Assembly: GCA_002719955.1 (NCBI GenBank) | Contig: PBFW01000019.1 | Coordinates: 1-64,000 of the forward strand | Direction: 5' to 3' | Length of the DNA stretch: 64,000 nucleotides | Source of the DNA: Deltaproteobacteria bacterium | GTDB taxonomy: Bacteria > Myxococcota_A > UBA9160 > UBA4427 | Shown here: positions 48,931 through 58,536 of the stretch, piece by piece | Layout: every line of letters begins with the position of its first letter | How positions within the stretch are numbered: position 1 is the stretch's first letter | Position numbers and translations under genes: made by a program | Notes under the pieces: generated by a model | What the model saw: only the letters and a program-made list of their open reading frames with translations | What the model was told of the DNA's origin: nothing | Database searches by the model: none

Positions 48931-50148
48931 ATGGTTGAAGTAGTCAAACTAGGCATCAAACGTCCCGTGAGCGGCCCGCTCCTTCCCGATCCCGAACCCC
49001 GCGATGTGCTCTACACGCTCTTGTCCGTCGATGACCATCTGATGGAGCCGCCTAATACATTCGAGGGGCGGCTGCCGAAGAAATTCGTCGATGTCGGTCC
49101 GAAGGTGATCGAGACGGAGGAGGGGCACGAGGTCTGGACGATGGAGGGCACGCCGTATTTTCAGGTCGGCTTCATGGCCGTCGCCGGGCGCTCGAAAGAG
49201 GATTTTCGCTTCGAGCCCTCCCGCTTCGAGGAAGTGCGTCCGGGCTGCTGGGATATCCATCATCGAATCAAGGATATGGACCTCGGTGGGATCTGGGCGT
49301 CGGTGAACTTCCCGTCGGGTGCAACGGGCTTCGGCGCCACGCTCTTCAGCAACACGAAGGATCCGGAACTCGGACTCGCTTGCGTGCGGGCCTGGAACGA
49401 TTGGCTCTTCGAGGAATGGGTCGGGCCCTATCCCGATCGGATCGTGCCCCTCGGCATCACCTACCTCTCCGATCCCGAAAAGGGGGCCGAGGAGATTCGG
49501 CGCAACGCCAAGCGTGGCTTCAAAGCGGTCACGCTTCCCGAGCAGCCCCACGAAGTCGGCTTCCCGTCTGTTTTTGACGATTATTGGGAACCGATCGTCC
49601 GTGCCTGCGCCGAGACGGAAACCGTTCTCAATCTGCACGTCGGCTCGGCTGGCTTCGCCAAGGTGCCGCCGGACGCACCGGGACTCGAACTCGGCTCGAC
49701 ACTCTTTCAGGCGATGGCCCTGCAGTCCTGCGCGGAATGGCTCTGGAGTGGCTGGCCAGCGCGCTATCCAGATCTGAAGATCGCGATGTCAGAGGGCGGA
49801 ATCGCCTGGGTCGGTGGGCTGATCGACCGCCTCGACAATATCATGGCGCGCTCGGGGTATGGCAGCGGTTGGCAGGATCCAAAAATCTCGCCTTCCGATT
49901 GCCTTCGCCGAAATTTCTGGTTCTGCATGATCGACGATCCGTCGACGGTCCCGACGCGTTATTCGATGGGCGTCGAGAATATCCTCTTCGAATCGGATTA
50001 TCCTCACGGAGACGGAACCTGGCCCGACACCCAGGAGGTGATGAAGAAGCTGATCGGGGATCTGCCCAAGGACGAGATCCGTATGATTTCGCACGAGAAC
50101 GCCTCGAAGCTCTATCGTCACCCGCTGCCGCCGACCTGCCTGCCCTGA
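48931..50148 (+). CDS. Amidohydrolase family protein
   Basis: 'LLSVDDHLMEPPNTFEGRLP', 'ILFESDYPHGDGTWPDTQEV'; GGAGG before ATG 48931. Confidence 0.9.
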   Translation: MVEVVKLGIKRPVSGPLLPDPEPRDVLYTLLSVDDHLMEPPNTFEGRLPKKFVDVGPKVIETEEGHEVWTMEGTPYFQVGFMAVAGRSKEDFRFEPSRFEEVRPGCWDIHHRIKDMDLGGIWASVNFPSGATGFGATLFSNTKDPELGLACVRAWNDWLFEEWVGPYPDRIVPLGITYLSDPEKGAEEIRRNAKRGFKAVTLPEQPHEVGFPSVFDDYWEPIVRACAETETVLNLHVGSAGFAKVPPDAPGLELGSTLFQAMALQSCAEWLWSGWPARYPDLKIAMSEGGIAWVGGLIDRLDNIMARSGYGSGWQDPKISPSDCLRRNFWFCMIDDPSTVPTRYSMGVENILFESDYPHGDGTWPDTQEVMKKLIGDLPKDEIRMISHENASKLYRHPLPPTCLP

Positions 50149-50201
50149 GGCCTTGCGAGCGGCGGGGGTACATCCGCCGCTCGCAGGGCTCCGGCTTGCG
50201 C

Positions 50202-51368
50202 TCACTTCACGTGATAGATCTCGGCCGCCGTACTTTCGAGTACGCTGTGGACGACCTCCTCGGGAAGACCGGCCATGGCGCGATCGATATAATCCCTCGG
50301 ATGATCGGCGGGCGTCTGCGGACCTGGTGACATGCTCGTGGGGTGCGGGTAATCCGTCTCCCACATGATGTTGTTGGGGAAGAGCTTGAGCGCGTCCCGG
50401 AGAGCGGTTTCTTCGAACCAGAAACAGCCGTAGATCTGGCGCTCGAAATACTCGCTGGGCAAGAGCTCGAACTCCGGGTGCTCCCTGCTCACGCCGCTAT
50501 TTCGCCACTGCCAATCCATCGCCTCGAGGGCGCTGCCGATCCAGCCGACGCCGCTCTCGACCGAAACCATCTTGAGCTTCGGAAAACGATGGCAGACGCC
50601 GCCGAAGATCAGGTCGGCCAACTGTTTCGAGTTGTCGATGAAGATCGTCGAGGAGACCCGGGCAAAATTGGCCTTCGTGCCGCAGCCCGCGCGATCCACC
50701 AGAAGGTCCTCGAAGGATCCGCCTCCGATGTGGAAGCTGATCGAGAGGTCGTTGTCCTGTGCGGCCGCGTAGACGGGATCCCAATGGGTGTCGCAGAGCA
50801 GCGGGTGGCCCCAGACCTGCGGTTGATTGCAGGCGAGTACGGCCTTGTGGCCTAACGCAGCGCAGCGTTCGATCTCGCCGACCCAGGCATCGACATCCCA
50901 GAAGGGGCTCGCCATGACCGGAATCAAACGATTCGGATCGGCGCTGCACCAGTCCACCAGGAAATCGTTGTAGGCCTGAACGCATTCGAGCTGGAGCTTG
51001 GGGTCCTTGATCTTCAGGAAGGCCTGGGAACCGAAGCCGCCCGTATTGGGATAGATGACCTGCCCGTAGATGCCCTCTTCATCCATCATCTCGAGACGCG
51101 CCGTCGAATCCCAGGACGCCCGCGGGCATTCGTCGAATGTCTTGCGCGTATCGGGAAGGGTGCCATCGAATCCCGCGGCCGTGACCATCCCGGGTCCACC
51201 CGTCGGCTCGCCCCCGATGATCCAGAGGTCGACCCCGTCGACATGCTCGATATGTGGGATCGCATCGCCCCATTTCGAGGACATGCGAGCTGTCCAGGTG
51301 TCGGGCGGCTCGGTCACGTGCACATCTGTGTCGATTGCGCGGTGGCGGTCGAAGAATGATTGGCTCAC
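50202..51368 (-). CDS. Amidohydrolase family protein
   Basis: 'AIDTDVHVTEPPDTWTARM', 'IMWETDYPHPTSMSP'. Confidence 0.92.
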   Translation of the reverse strand: MSQSFFDRHRAIDTDVHVTEPPDTWTARMSSKWGDAIPHIEHVDGVDLWIIGGEPTGGPGMVTAAGFDGTLPDTRKTFDECPRASWDSTARLEMMDEEGIYGQVIYPNTGGFGSQAFLKIKDPKLQLECVQAYNDFLVDWCSADPNRLIPVMASPFWDVDAWVGEIERCAALGHKAVLACNQPQVWGHPLLCDTHWDPVYAAAQDNDLSISFHIGGGSFEDLLVDRAGCGTKANFARVSSTIFIDNSKQLADLIFGGVCHRFPKLKMVSVESGVGWIGSALEAMDWQWRNSGVSREHPEFELLPSEYFERQIYGCFWFEETALRDALKLFPNNIMWETDYPHPTSMSPGPQTPADHPRDYIDRAMAGLPEEVVHSVLESTAAEIYHVK

Positions 51369-51460
51369 TGGGTTTCCTCCGGGTGGGTTTTGGCTCCCTC
51401 CGACGGTAGGTCGATCGATCAGATCTGCCAGTCACGCGATCCCTGCTCCTGGCGTCCTTC

Positions 51461-51844
51461 TCATTGGGGCGCGTCGCGGTTCACGAGCATCTCCGCCGTG
51501 TGCCCGAAGGCGGTGGACAGGGCTTCGCGGGTCGCCTCTCCGAGTGTTGCGTCGCGCAGCGCATCGACCATGCACTTCTTCCAGGCGTCGCTGGCCTCTC
51601 GATCGATCGGAAAGGGCGCGTGCGCGGTGCGCATGCACAGGGATCCGTAGCGCTCGAAGTGGAGTCGAGGGCCCCCTAGCCAGCCACATAGAAAGAGCGA
51701 GAGCCGTTCTCTCATCTCGCTCAGGTCCTGCTTGTGCATCTTGCGGATCACGGCGGCATCCGGCGCCGTATCCATGCGCTCGTAAAAACGATCGACGAGG
51801 GCGCGAACACCCGCTTCACCGCCGATTTCCTCGAAGGGCTTCAT
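51461..51844 (-). CDS. Group II truncated haemoglobin
   Basis: 'EEIGGEAGVRALVDRFYERMDT...FLCGWLGGPRLHFERYGSLCMRTAHAPFPIDREASDAWKKCMVDAL'. Confidence 0.93.
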   Translation of the reverse strand: MKPFEEIGGEAGVRALVDRFYERMDTAPDAAVIRKMHKQDLSEMRERLSLFLCGWLGGPRLHFERYGSLCMRTAHAPFPIDREASDAWKKCMVDALRDATLGEATREALSTAFGHTAEMLVNRDAPQ

Positions 51845-52207
51845 TGGACTCCGCTCTCAAATGACTCAACGGTCGACAGAAGATTCGCCCTGGAGATTGC
51901 AATAGACGGTGCGGAGGTCCAAGCGTGGGGAGTCGGTTCGTGCATCGAAGAGAGCCCGCAGCCGGGATATCGGAGGGTCCTTCTCGCGGCGTGCGTTGCC
52001 GACTGTGGCGTTACGCCACAATCGCGATGGTGCGACCGCGGACGCGATGCATCCGATCGAATCGATGGTCGCGCGCACCTCGTAGAGCAGCGATTCGGAT
52101 TGCATTCTATTCGCGAGCGCCGGAGAATACGCTGAGCGGTGGGCTCTGTCGCGGATCACCCGCGAAGGGAACCCACGAGATCAATCGGGCGACCGGAGGA
52201 ATACGAG

Positions 52208-52618
52208 ATGAGCATCCCCTTTCCGAGTAATGACTTCTTTTCAGCTCTCCAGGAGGGCTTGAATGGCGATCCGAGCTGCACGGATCATCTGGCGCCCAGC
52301 GAGGCCTATTGTGGTTTCGCCGTCGGCGAACAGCTCTTCGTGCTCGAATTCGACGGACACGAGTGCAGCGCCGTCGTGCCGGGCGGCAACGAACTCGATC
52401 TCGATTTCGTCGTGGCCGGACCGGCGGATGCCTGGAAAAAAGCCATCCAGGGCTCCGAGGCGCTGGACGCTTCGGCGGGGCTGCCGGTCCTGATCGAAAA
52501 GGGTGATCTCGAGGTCCGCTCGGCTGGAGGCGACGGCCTCGAGATGGCTCGCCAATCGCTCCCCTTCCTCCAGGTCTTCCTGGACCAGTCCCGGGGGCTC
52601 GATCTCGAGTTTGCCTGA
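52208..52618 (+). CDS. Hypothetical protein (possible SCP2-like fold)
   Basis: 137 aa; 'LVLEFDGHECSAVVPGGNELDLDFVVAGPADAWKKAIQG' resembles sterol-carrier-type domains. Confidence 0.5.
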   Translation: MSIPFPSNDFFSALQEGLNGDPSCTDHLAPSEAYCGFAVGEQLFVLEFDGHECSAVVPGGNELDLDFVVAGPADAWKKAIQGSEALDASAGLPVLIEKGDLEVRSAGGDGLEMARQSLPFLQVFLDQSRGLDLEFA

Positions 52619-52689
52619 TCGGATGGATCGGCTCGCGGAGATGCGCCCCGGAGGCTCCTGAGAGACTGAAAATCCTTCTTGAAGGGCGT

Positions 52690-53952
52690 ATGGTTTCGAG
52701 CATGCCGATGAACGTTCAAGCGATCGCCAGCCTGCCCGACAAAATCAACCAGATCCGGCTCCTCACCGCGGAGATCATCAACAAAGAGATTCTGCCCAAC
52801 GAGAATACGTTGTGGCGGTGGCGAAGAGATGGAACCGTCAGCGAGAAGGAGAAAGCCTCGGCGCGCAAGCTGCGTGAGGACATCAAGGAGAAGGTGAAGC
52901 AGGCGGGCCTCTGGGCGCCGCATCTGCCCGAAGACTACGGGGGCTGTGGGCTCAACTTCCTCGAGCACGCCTACATGAACGAAGTGCTCGCCTATGCCGT
53001 CGGTGCGGCCTCTCTATTCGGTGTGGTGGCCCCGAACTCGGGCAACCAGAAGATCCTGCTCAAATACGGCACCGAAGAACAGCGCAAGAAATGGCTCGTG
53101 CCCTTGACCGAGGGCACGATGCAGTCGGGCTTCTCGATGACCGAACCCGACAACGCCGGATCCGACCCGCGCTCGATCAAGACGACCGCGCGCCGCGAGG
53201 GTGACGAGTGGGTCATCAATGGTCATAAATGGTTCACTTCGAACGGGATCTCGGCGGATTTCCTGATCGTGATGTGCCGAACGGATGATCCCACCGGACC
53301 CGCGGATCGAAACGGCAAGATGACGCAGATCATCGTCCCGACGGATACGCCGGGGGTGAACGTGATTCGCGGAATCGAGGTCTGGGGGAGAACCAGCGAT
53401 CACGCGGAGATCATCTATGACGATGTGCGCGTGCCGGCCGAGAATCAGCTGGGTCAAACGGGTTCGGGACACCAGGCCGCCCAGGACCGGCTCGGGGCGG
53501 GCCGTGTATACCACTGCATGAACTCGGTGGGACAGATGTGGCGGGCCTTCGATCTGATGGTCGAGCGGGCGGCGACGCGCGAGGTGCATGGAGGACTGCT
53601 GCAGGACAAGCAATTCGTTCAGGGATTCATCGCGGATTCATATATCGATATCCAGACCTCGCGGCTGATGACGATTCATTGCGCGGAGCAGATGGAAAGC
53701 GGCGCGGATGCGCGGACCGAAATTTCGGCACTCAAGATCTACGTTCCGGAGGCGTATTCGCGGGTGGTCGACCGCGCGATCCAGGTCTGGGGCGCCGCGG
53801 GCGTTACGGGTGATCTCCCCTTGGTCGGGATGTATCAGGGGGCGCGAACACTCCGATTGGCCGATGGTCCCGATGAGGTTCACAAGATCCTGATCGCCAA
53901 GAACGTGATGAAACAACATTTTGCCGGCGGATCCTGGGATTTCGGGAATTAG
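52690..53952 (+). CDS. Acyl-CoA dehydrogenase family protein
   Basis: 'AGLWAPHLPEDYGGCGLNFLEHAYMNEVLA', 'SGFSMTEPDNAGSDPRSIKTTARREGDEWVINGHKWFTSNG'. Confidence 0.95.
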   Translation: MVSSMPMNVQAIASLPDKINQIRLLTAEIINKEILPNENTLWRWRRDGTVSEKEKASARKLREDIKEKVKQAGLWAPHLPEDYGGCGLNFLEHAYMNEVLAYAVGAASLFGVVAPNSGNQKILLKYGTEEQRKKWLVPLTEGTMQSGFSMTEPDNAGSDPRSIKTTARREGDEWVINGHKWFTSNGISADFLIVMCRTDDPTGPADRNGKMTQIIVPTDTPGVNVIRGIEVWGRTSDHAEIIYDDVRVPAENQLGQTGSGHQAAQDRLGAGRVYHCMNSVGQMWRAFDLMVERAATREVHGGLLQDKQFVQGFIADSYIDIQTSRLMTIHCAEQMESGADARTEISALKIYVPEAYSRVVDRAIQVWGAAGVTGDLPLVGMYQGARTLRLADGPDEVHKILIAKNVMKQHFAGGSWDFGN

Positions 53953-54458
53953 GGCGCGGGAGGCAGCCCCGCCGCTCGTTTCAGCTCGTCGATCCCGAAA
54001 TAGTCGACCCGGGCTCCCTCGTGAGCGGTCGCGAGCCGGGCTCGCGTGTGCCTTCCGGTCGGGCGCCAGCGCCCATGCAGGAGGTGGGTGGGGCATCCGC
54101 AATCCGATGAACCGAAGCCTTTTCTTGGAATCGTGAACCCACGCAATTCGGAAAAGCGCGCCGCCCAGAGGTGCTCCAGGCTCCGCGGTCCGCTCGCGCA
54201 CCATGTCCCCACCAGTGAAGCCGATCGTCGGAGATAGTCGACGTGCCAACGGGGGCGTCCCAGCGGCCCGACATGGTGTCGCAAACGACCGAGGAGTCCG
54301 CCCGGGCCGAAGGCGCTGCCGATGTAGACGAGATATCCCTTCGCGACAGGAACCTCCCCCAAGGCGCCGACCGATACAAGCGCGTCCTCGCTGCATTCGA
54401 AGACGAGTGCATAGGTTCCCGGCTTCGCGAGCCGGGCGATGGCGCGACGTCGCCTCAT
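53949..54458 (-). CDS. DUF123 / GIY-YIG-type nuclease family protein
   Basis: 'GTYALVFECSEDALVSVGALGEVPVAKGYLVYIGSAFGPGGLLGRLRHHVG'. Confidence 0.85.
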   Translation of the reverse strand: MRRRRAIARLAKPGTYALVFECSEDALVSVGALGEVPVAKGYLVYIGSAFGPGGLLGRLRHHVGPLGRPRWHVDYLRRSASLVGTWCASGPRSLEHLWAARFSELRGFTIPRKGFGSSDCGCPTHLLHGRWRPTGRHTRARLATAHEGARVDYFGIDELKRAAGLPPAP

Positions 54459-54495
54459 GAATCTGTCGCTCGGTCCATTAATTCGGGCTCGTGTC

Positions 54496-54876
54496 TCAAA
54501 TGTCGTAGCCGATGTTGTATTCGATGATCTGCCCCTGGTGAAGTTTCAGCAGGTCGGTGTAGGGGTGATATTGATCGGGCTGGGCTGGGAGCGTGATCTT
54601 GAGAAATCCGCGCACCGCGACGAAAGAGCCCTCGATCTTGATATGGGTTGGAAGATGTTCGGTCCGTTCGTGCCGCTGCTCTCGGAAGCGATTCGATTCT
54701 GTGAGGAAGGCGAGATAGTCCTGGCGATCGGAGGGCTCGTCGACGCCCTCGACACCCGGCAAATTGAGCTCGAGGTCGGCGTGAAGGTATTTGGAGAGTC
54801 TCTCGCCATTCCCTTCGTCCGTTGCGCGAAAAAGATCCTGAAAATCGAGCAGATCCATTCTGTCCTCCCCGGCCAT
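54496..54876 (-). CDS. SnoaL/NTF2-like protein
   Basis: 'FQDLFRATDEGNGERLSKYLHADLELNLPGVEGVDEP...GQIIEYNIGYDI'. Confidence 0.7.
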   Translation of the reverse strand: MAGEDRMDLLDFQDLFRATDEGNGERLSKYLHADLELNLPGVEGVDEPSDRQDYLAFLTESNRFREQRHERTEHLPTHIKIEGSFVAVRGFLKITLPAQPDQYHPYTDLLKLHQGQIIEYNIGYDI

Positions 54877-55075
54877 CAGCGAGCCGCCGCGTTTCGACCC
54901 GTGTCTGCGAGCACACCCGTCAGGATGCAGTCGAGGACTGCCTTCGAGAGTACCCCTTCGAGCGGTGCATCTTCGGTCACGACCCGGTTGGTATAGGCGA
55001 GGTGGACCTCCGCGAGCAGGTCCGCCATATGCCCGATCTCGACGTCGGCGCGAATCTCTCCGGGTCTGGTCATGA
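54876..55075 (-). pseudogene. C-terminal remnant of TetR-type regulator, N-terminus missing
   Basis: 'TRPGEIRADVEIGHMADLLAEVHLAYTNRVVTEDAPLEGVLSKAVLDCILTGVLADTGRNAAAR*'; upstream part replaced by the low-GC segment. Confidence 0.6.
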
Positions 55076-56132
55076 GTTGAGTATGATCGGGGGAGGGAAC
55101 ATCCCCTCTGGAGCCAACCACTTCTTTGTTGATATCCAAGCGCCAGATCTTGCTGATACCAATAACCAGCTTGAGCTTTGGCAGAAGATCATAGACAACA
55201 CAGAGATGGATCTTGGATTCTCACCAGTAGAAGTTAATGGTGTCTCTGCCATGAGAATCTATCTCCCGTTCAGAGATGAACAGGGGAAGCTCATGCCTTG
55301 GGCTAGTTCAAATAGAGCTAAAGCAGAGCAAGTAATGAACTCGATGCTGTTGACTGGCATCAGGAGAGCTGGTGGAGAAACAGACTTCGATATAGATGTT
55401 TCATATGTGCCGGGATCGATTCAAATCGCCAGCAATGATTGGACGGAGAATAAAGATGGGCAAGGTTACCTTCAGCGGTTTGAGAACAGACCCGGCGTCA
55501 TCGAAGGGCTTCGTGATAGTAGGGGGGCCGTCGAGCAGACAATCGAAGCAGCCGTCGCGAGAGGTCTCGAAAGACAAGGAGAAGGAAGAGGGTCTGTCTC
55601 TAGAGCTAAGCTCCCTGTCCGAAGTGAAGGACTTGGTAGAAGAGTCGATGGAGCAGGGCTCGACCCGAGCAATAACCGGGGCCTCCGACTTTTAGGAGAC
55701 GAGGGCAATTCCCTAGAACTCTCTGATATTCATAGAGGTGTCGGGAATACACCAGAATCTCAGAGGGCTGTATACAAAAGTCTTGGATTGGAGACTGTCC
55801 CTGACTCCAATACTTCTGACGAGCTTCGCATCTATCCCCTTGAGCAGGCTTTTGGAAGCACTGTCGAGAGTGTGGATGCAAAGCTCAAGCCTTTGCTCGA
55901 TAGCATTGGCTGGGAGTACAAAGTGTTTGGCCCCAAGTCTGGGCCAAATGGCAAAGCTTTATATCCCGACTTCCAAGATCCGAATACTGAAAGCTATGAT
56001 CAAGGTGTCGCTTGGATCTTTGATCCCTCTGTTGAAGAGGGATCTTTCAGAGACCATGCGTATACCCTTGCCTGGAGAGCTACTCACGAAGTAGCTCATG
56101 GTCTTGTCAACGATAAGATGACAGACCGATAT
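55075..56132 (+). other. Low-GC foreign segment encoding an internal fragment of a large (phage/plasmid-like) protein with HExxH motif
   Basis: Abrupt AT-rich composition; 'IPSGANHFFVDIQAPDLADTNNQLELWQKIIDNTEMDLGFSPVEVNGVSAMRIYLPF...LAWRATHEVAHGLVNDKMTDRYGG'; no start or stop of its own. Confidence 0.8.
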
Positions 56133-56541
56133 GGAGGCAGGGGCGGGTTCCCATCCTTGCAACGTCACGCCGGAGTACACGGCCCGCGCCCGAAAACAGA
56201 TGGGGCCGGAGGCCTGGCTCTGCGTCGAACAGAAGGTCGTTCTCGCAGATTCCCCGAGCCAGGCCCGCGAAATCGCACGCGCCGGGCTCTCGATCTACAT
56301 CGATGTGCCACACCAACAGCGCAACTGGAGCCGCATGGGCTTCACCGACGCGGATTATCGCGACGGGGGTTCGGATCGCCTGATCGATGCGTTGGTGGCC
56401 TGGGGAGACGAAAAAACGATTCGTGATCGGATCGACGCGCATTTCCGCGCCGGGGCGACGCATGTCTGCCTCCAGCCCTTATTGACGGCAGGGGGTCGGG
56501 TTCCCGGCGATGAGCTGCTGGAGTCGCTCGCACCGCGATAG
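56132..56541 (+). pseudogene. C-terminal fragment of LLM class F420-dependent oxidoreductase
   Basis: 'GSHPCNVTPEYTARARKQMGPEAWLCVEQKVVLADSPSQAREIARAGLSIYIDVPHQQRNWSRMGF...'; N-terminal barrel absent. Confidence 0.8.
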
Positions 56542-56584
56542 GCATTCGAGATCCTTGGCCTTCAGCTGCTCGTGAGACGCTCGC

Positions 56585-57469
56585 CTAATGGTCTCTAAGA
56601 AACTGCTTGAGCGGATGGTCGCGCCAGCTCCCTGCGCTGAACTTCTCGTCGAAGGGCGCGTAGCGAGGGGCCGCGGCCGCTTCGGGTTTGTCGCCCATGA
56701 CCGTGACGCGTTGGATGACACGCTCGCCCTCGAAATCATTAAGGACGTGATGTTGCGTGCAGCGGTTGTCCCAGATCGCGATCGTGCCCCGGGTCCAGTG
56801 GTAACGGACCGTGAAGCGCGTGCGCGCGGTATGCCGCGCCAGGTATTCGAGCAGGGAGTCGCTTTCTTCGTTGCTCATCTCGACGATGCGGCGCGTGAAG
56901 TGATAGTTCACGAAGAGCGACTTGCGGCCGGTTACTGGATGTCTGCGTACGACGGGGTGAATCGCTTTTCGCTCGGGTGCGTGATGTGGGCTGGCATCAT
57001 GGAGTGCAGTGAGCCCCTCACAGAGATCCTTCATTGGTTGGGAGAGTTCATCGTAGGCCTTGTACATATTGGCCCAGAGGGTGTCGCCGCCGACATCGGG
57101 GCATTCCTTGACATGCAGGATCGCGAAGGTCGAGGGCTCGGCTTCGCAGGAGAGATCGCTGTGCCATTCGTCGGCCACGGCACCAGCGCCCCCCACCGCT
57201 TTCAGCTCGAAGAACTCGGGTCGTTCCGCGTCGAGGGATAGATTCGGATGTCCTTCGAGCCGGCCGAAGAGCCGGCCGAAGGCCACATGCTCGTCGGGCG
57301 ACACTTCCTGATCGGGAAAGAAGAGCACCAGGTGTTCGTTCATCAATGATTTGATCGTTTCGGCATCGGCTGGGTCCGCGGTCGCGAGGTCGAGGCCGCG
57401 GACCTCCGCGCCGAGGGAGCCGGATAGGCGGGTGATTTCGGGCGCGTCGGTTCGGAGTGCGGTGGCCAT
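56585..57469 (-). CDS. TauD/TfdA family dioxygenase
   Basis: 'LGAEVRGLDLATADPAD', 'EWHSDLSCEAEPSTFAILHVKECPDVGGDTLWANMYKAYDEL', 'IWDNRCTQHHVLNDF'. Confidence 0.95.
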   Translation of the reverse strand: MATALRTDAPEITRLSGSLGAEVRGLDLATADPADAETIKSLMNEHLVLFFPDQEVSPDEHVAFGRLFGRLEGHPNLSLDAERPEFFELKAVGGAGAVADEWHSDLSCEAEPSTFAILHVKECPDVGGDTLWANMYKAYDELSQPMKDLCEGLTALHDASPHHAPERKAIHPVVRRHPVTGRKSLFVNYHFTRRIVEMSNEESDSLLEYLARHTARTRFTVRYHWTRGTIAIWDNRCTQHHVLNDFEGERVIQRVTVMGDKPEAAAAPRYAPFDEKFSAGSWRDHPLKQFLRDH

Positions 57470-57688
57470 GTCGGGGGAACTCCTCGGGGTCCGGTGATTC
57501 GAATTTCGAGCATACCTCGCAGGGAGCAGGGGTGCGGCGCGGACCACCGATTAGGACGAGCGGGCGCTCCCGACGGGTCGCAACCAGGGATTTGGGCCCC
57601 ACCCGCCCCCGTTGAGATCGCGGAGTGAAATATCTGACCACAACCGACTCGCGGTCACCACTCCTTTCCAACTGGAGGTGGGCAGAAT

Positions 57689-58486
57689 ATGGCTAGATCG
57701 CTCAGGCTCGCGCTCGCGTCTCTGTTGGCTCTTTCGGTCCTGATCCTGCTGGCTGTGTCGCCCGCGGCAGCCAGCTCGCATCGGTTCGCTCAGCGATCTG
57801 TCGAGTTGCTCTGTGTGGGCGATTGCAGTCAGCTCCCGCCGGTCCCACAGCCTTTGGAGGGGGACCCCTTCGATTTCGACCGGGGCCTGAAGGCGATCCT
57901 CGACGGGGCCGATCTGACGATCGAAACCAGAGGCAGCGTCTTCGTCCACGGGCCGGTCAACGCGAGCGCGTCGATCGTGCTGTTCGGTTCGCAGATCTCG
58001 ATCTTCGAAGCCGCGATCGCGGCGCCGGAGGTGATTCTCGAAACGATGGATCCATCGCCCCCGGTGGTTCGGCCCATCGTTCCCCCCGGACTGATCACGA
58101 TCGGCGGCGACGGCCGGCTGATTTGCGGCTGTCTCTCGACCGGGGGTGCGATCGCTACTCCGGGAGCCCTGGGCGATGCGACCGATTTGGGCGGGCACAT
58201 CGAACTCGCGGCGGCCGTGCTCGCCAAGATTCCCGACCCTGCGAAGGTTGCCGGGCTCTCGATCGGTCGCGACGGCGATGTCTACGTCGATGTCTCGATG
58301 GTGACACTCGGCCATTTCAAGGTGAAGGCCGGTGGGGCCATCGTCGTGGCCGGGCCCTCCGCGATGCCGGTCCCCGAGCCCGGGACCGCGCTGCTACTGG
58401 GTCTCGGCCTGGCTGGATTGGGCCATCGTCGAACGCGTCGCATCGCCCCGCGCGCTGCCCGAGTTCAGCCGCTCGATCCTCGCTAG
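57689..58486 (+). CDS. PEP-CTERM sorting-domain protein
   Basis: Signal peptide; C-term 'MPVPEPGTALLLGLGLAGLGHRRTRR'. Confidence 0.88.
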   Translation: MARSLRLALASLLALSVLILLAVSPAAASSHRFAQRSVELLCVGDCSQLPPVPQPLEGDPFDFDRGLKAILDGADLTIETRGSVFVHGPVNASASIVLFGSQISIFEAAIAAPEVILETMDPSPPVVRPIVPPGLITIGGDGRLICGCLSTGGAIATPGALGDATDLGGHIELAAAVLAKIPDPAKVAGLSIGRDGDVYVDVSMVTLGHFKVKAGGAIVVAGPSAMPVPEPGTALLLGLGLAGLGHRRTRRIAPRAARVQPLDPR

Positions 58487-58536
58487 GATCTGCGGCTGTG
58501 CGTGCCTTCCGCGCGCCCGCCAATCGGAGACCCGCC

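Noticed and set aside
54822-56426. 534-aa ORF as a genuine gene
   Set aside because: It runs antisense through a TetR remnant, then the foreign segment, then out of frame into an LLM gene; only the middle part is real coding sequence.
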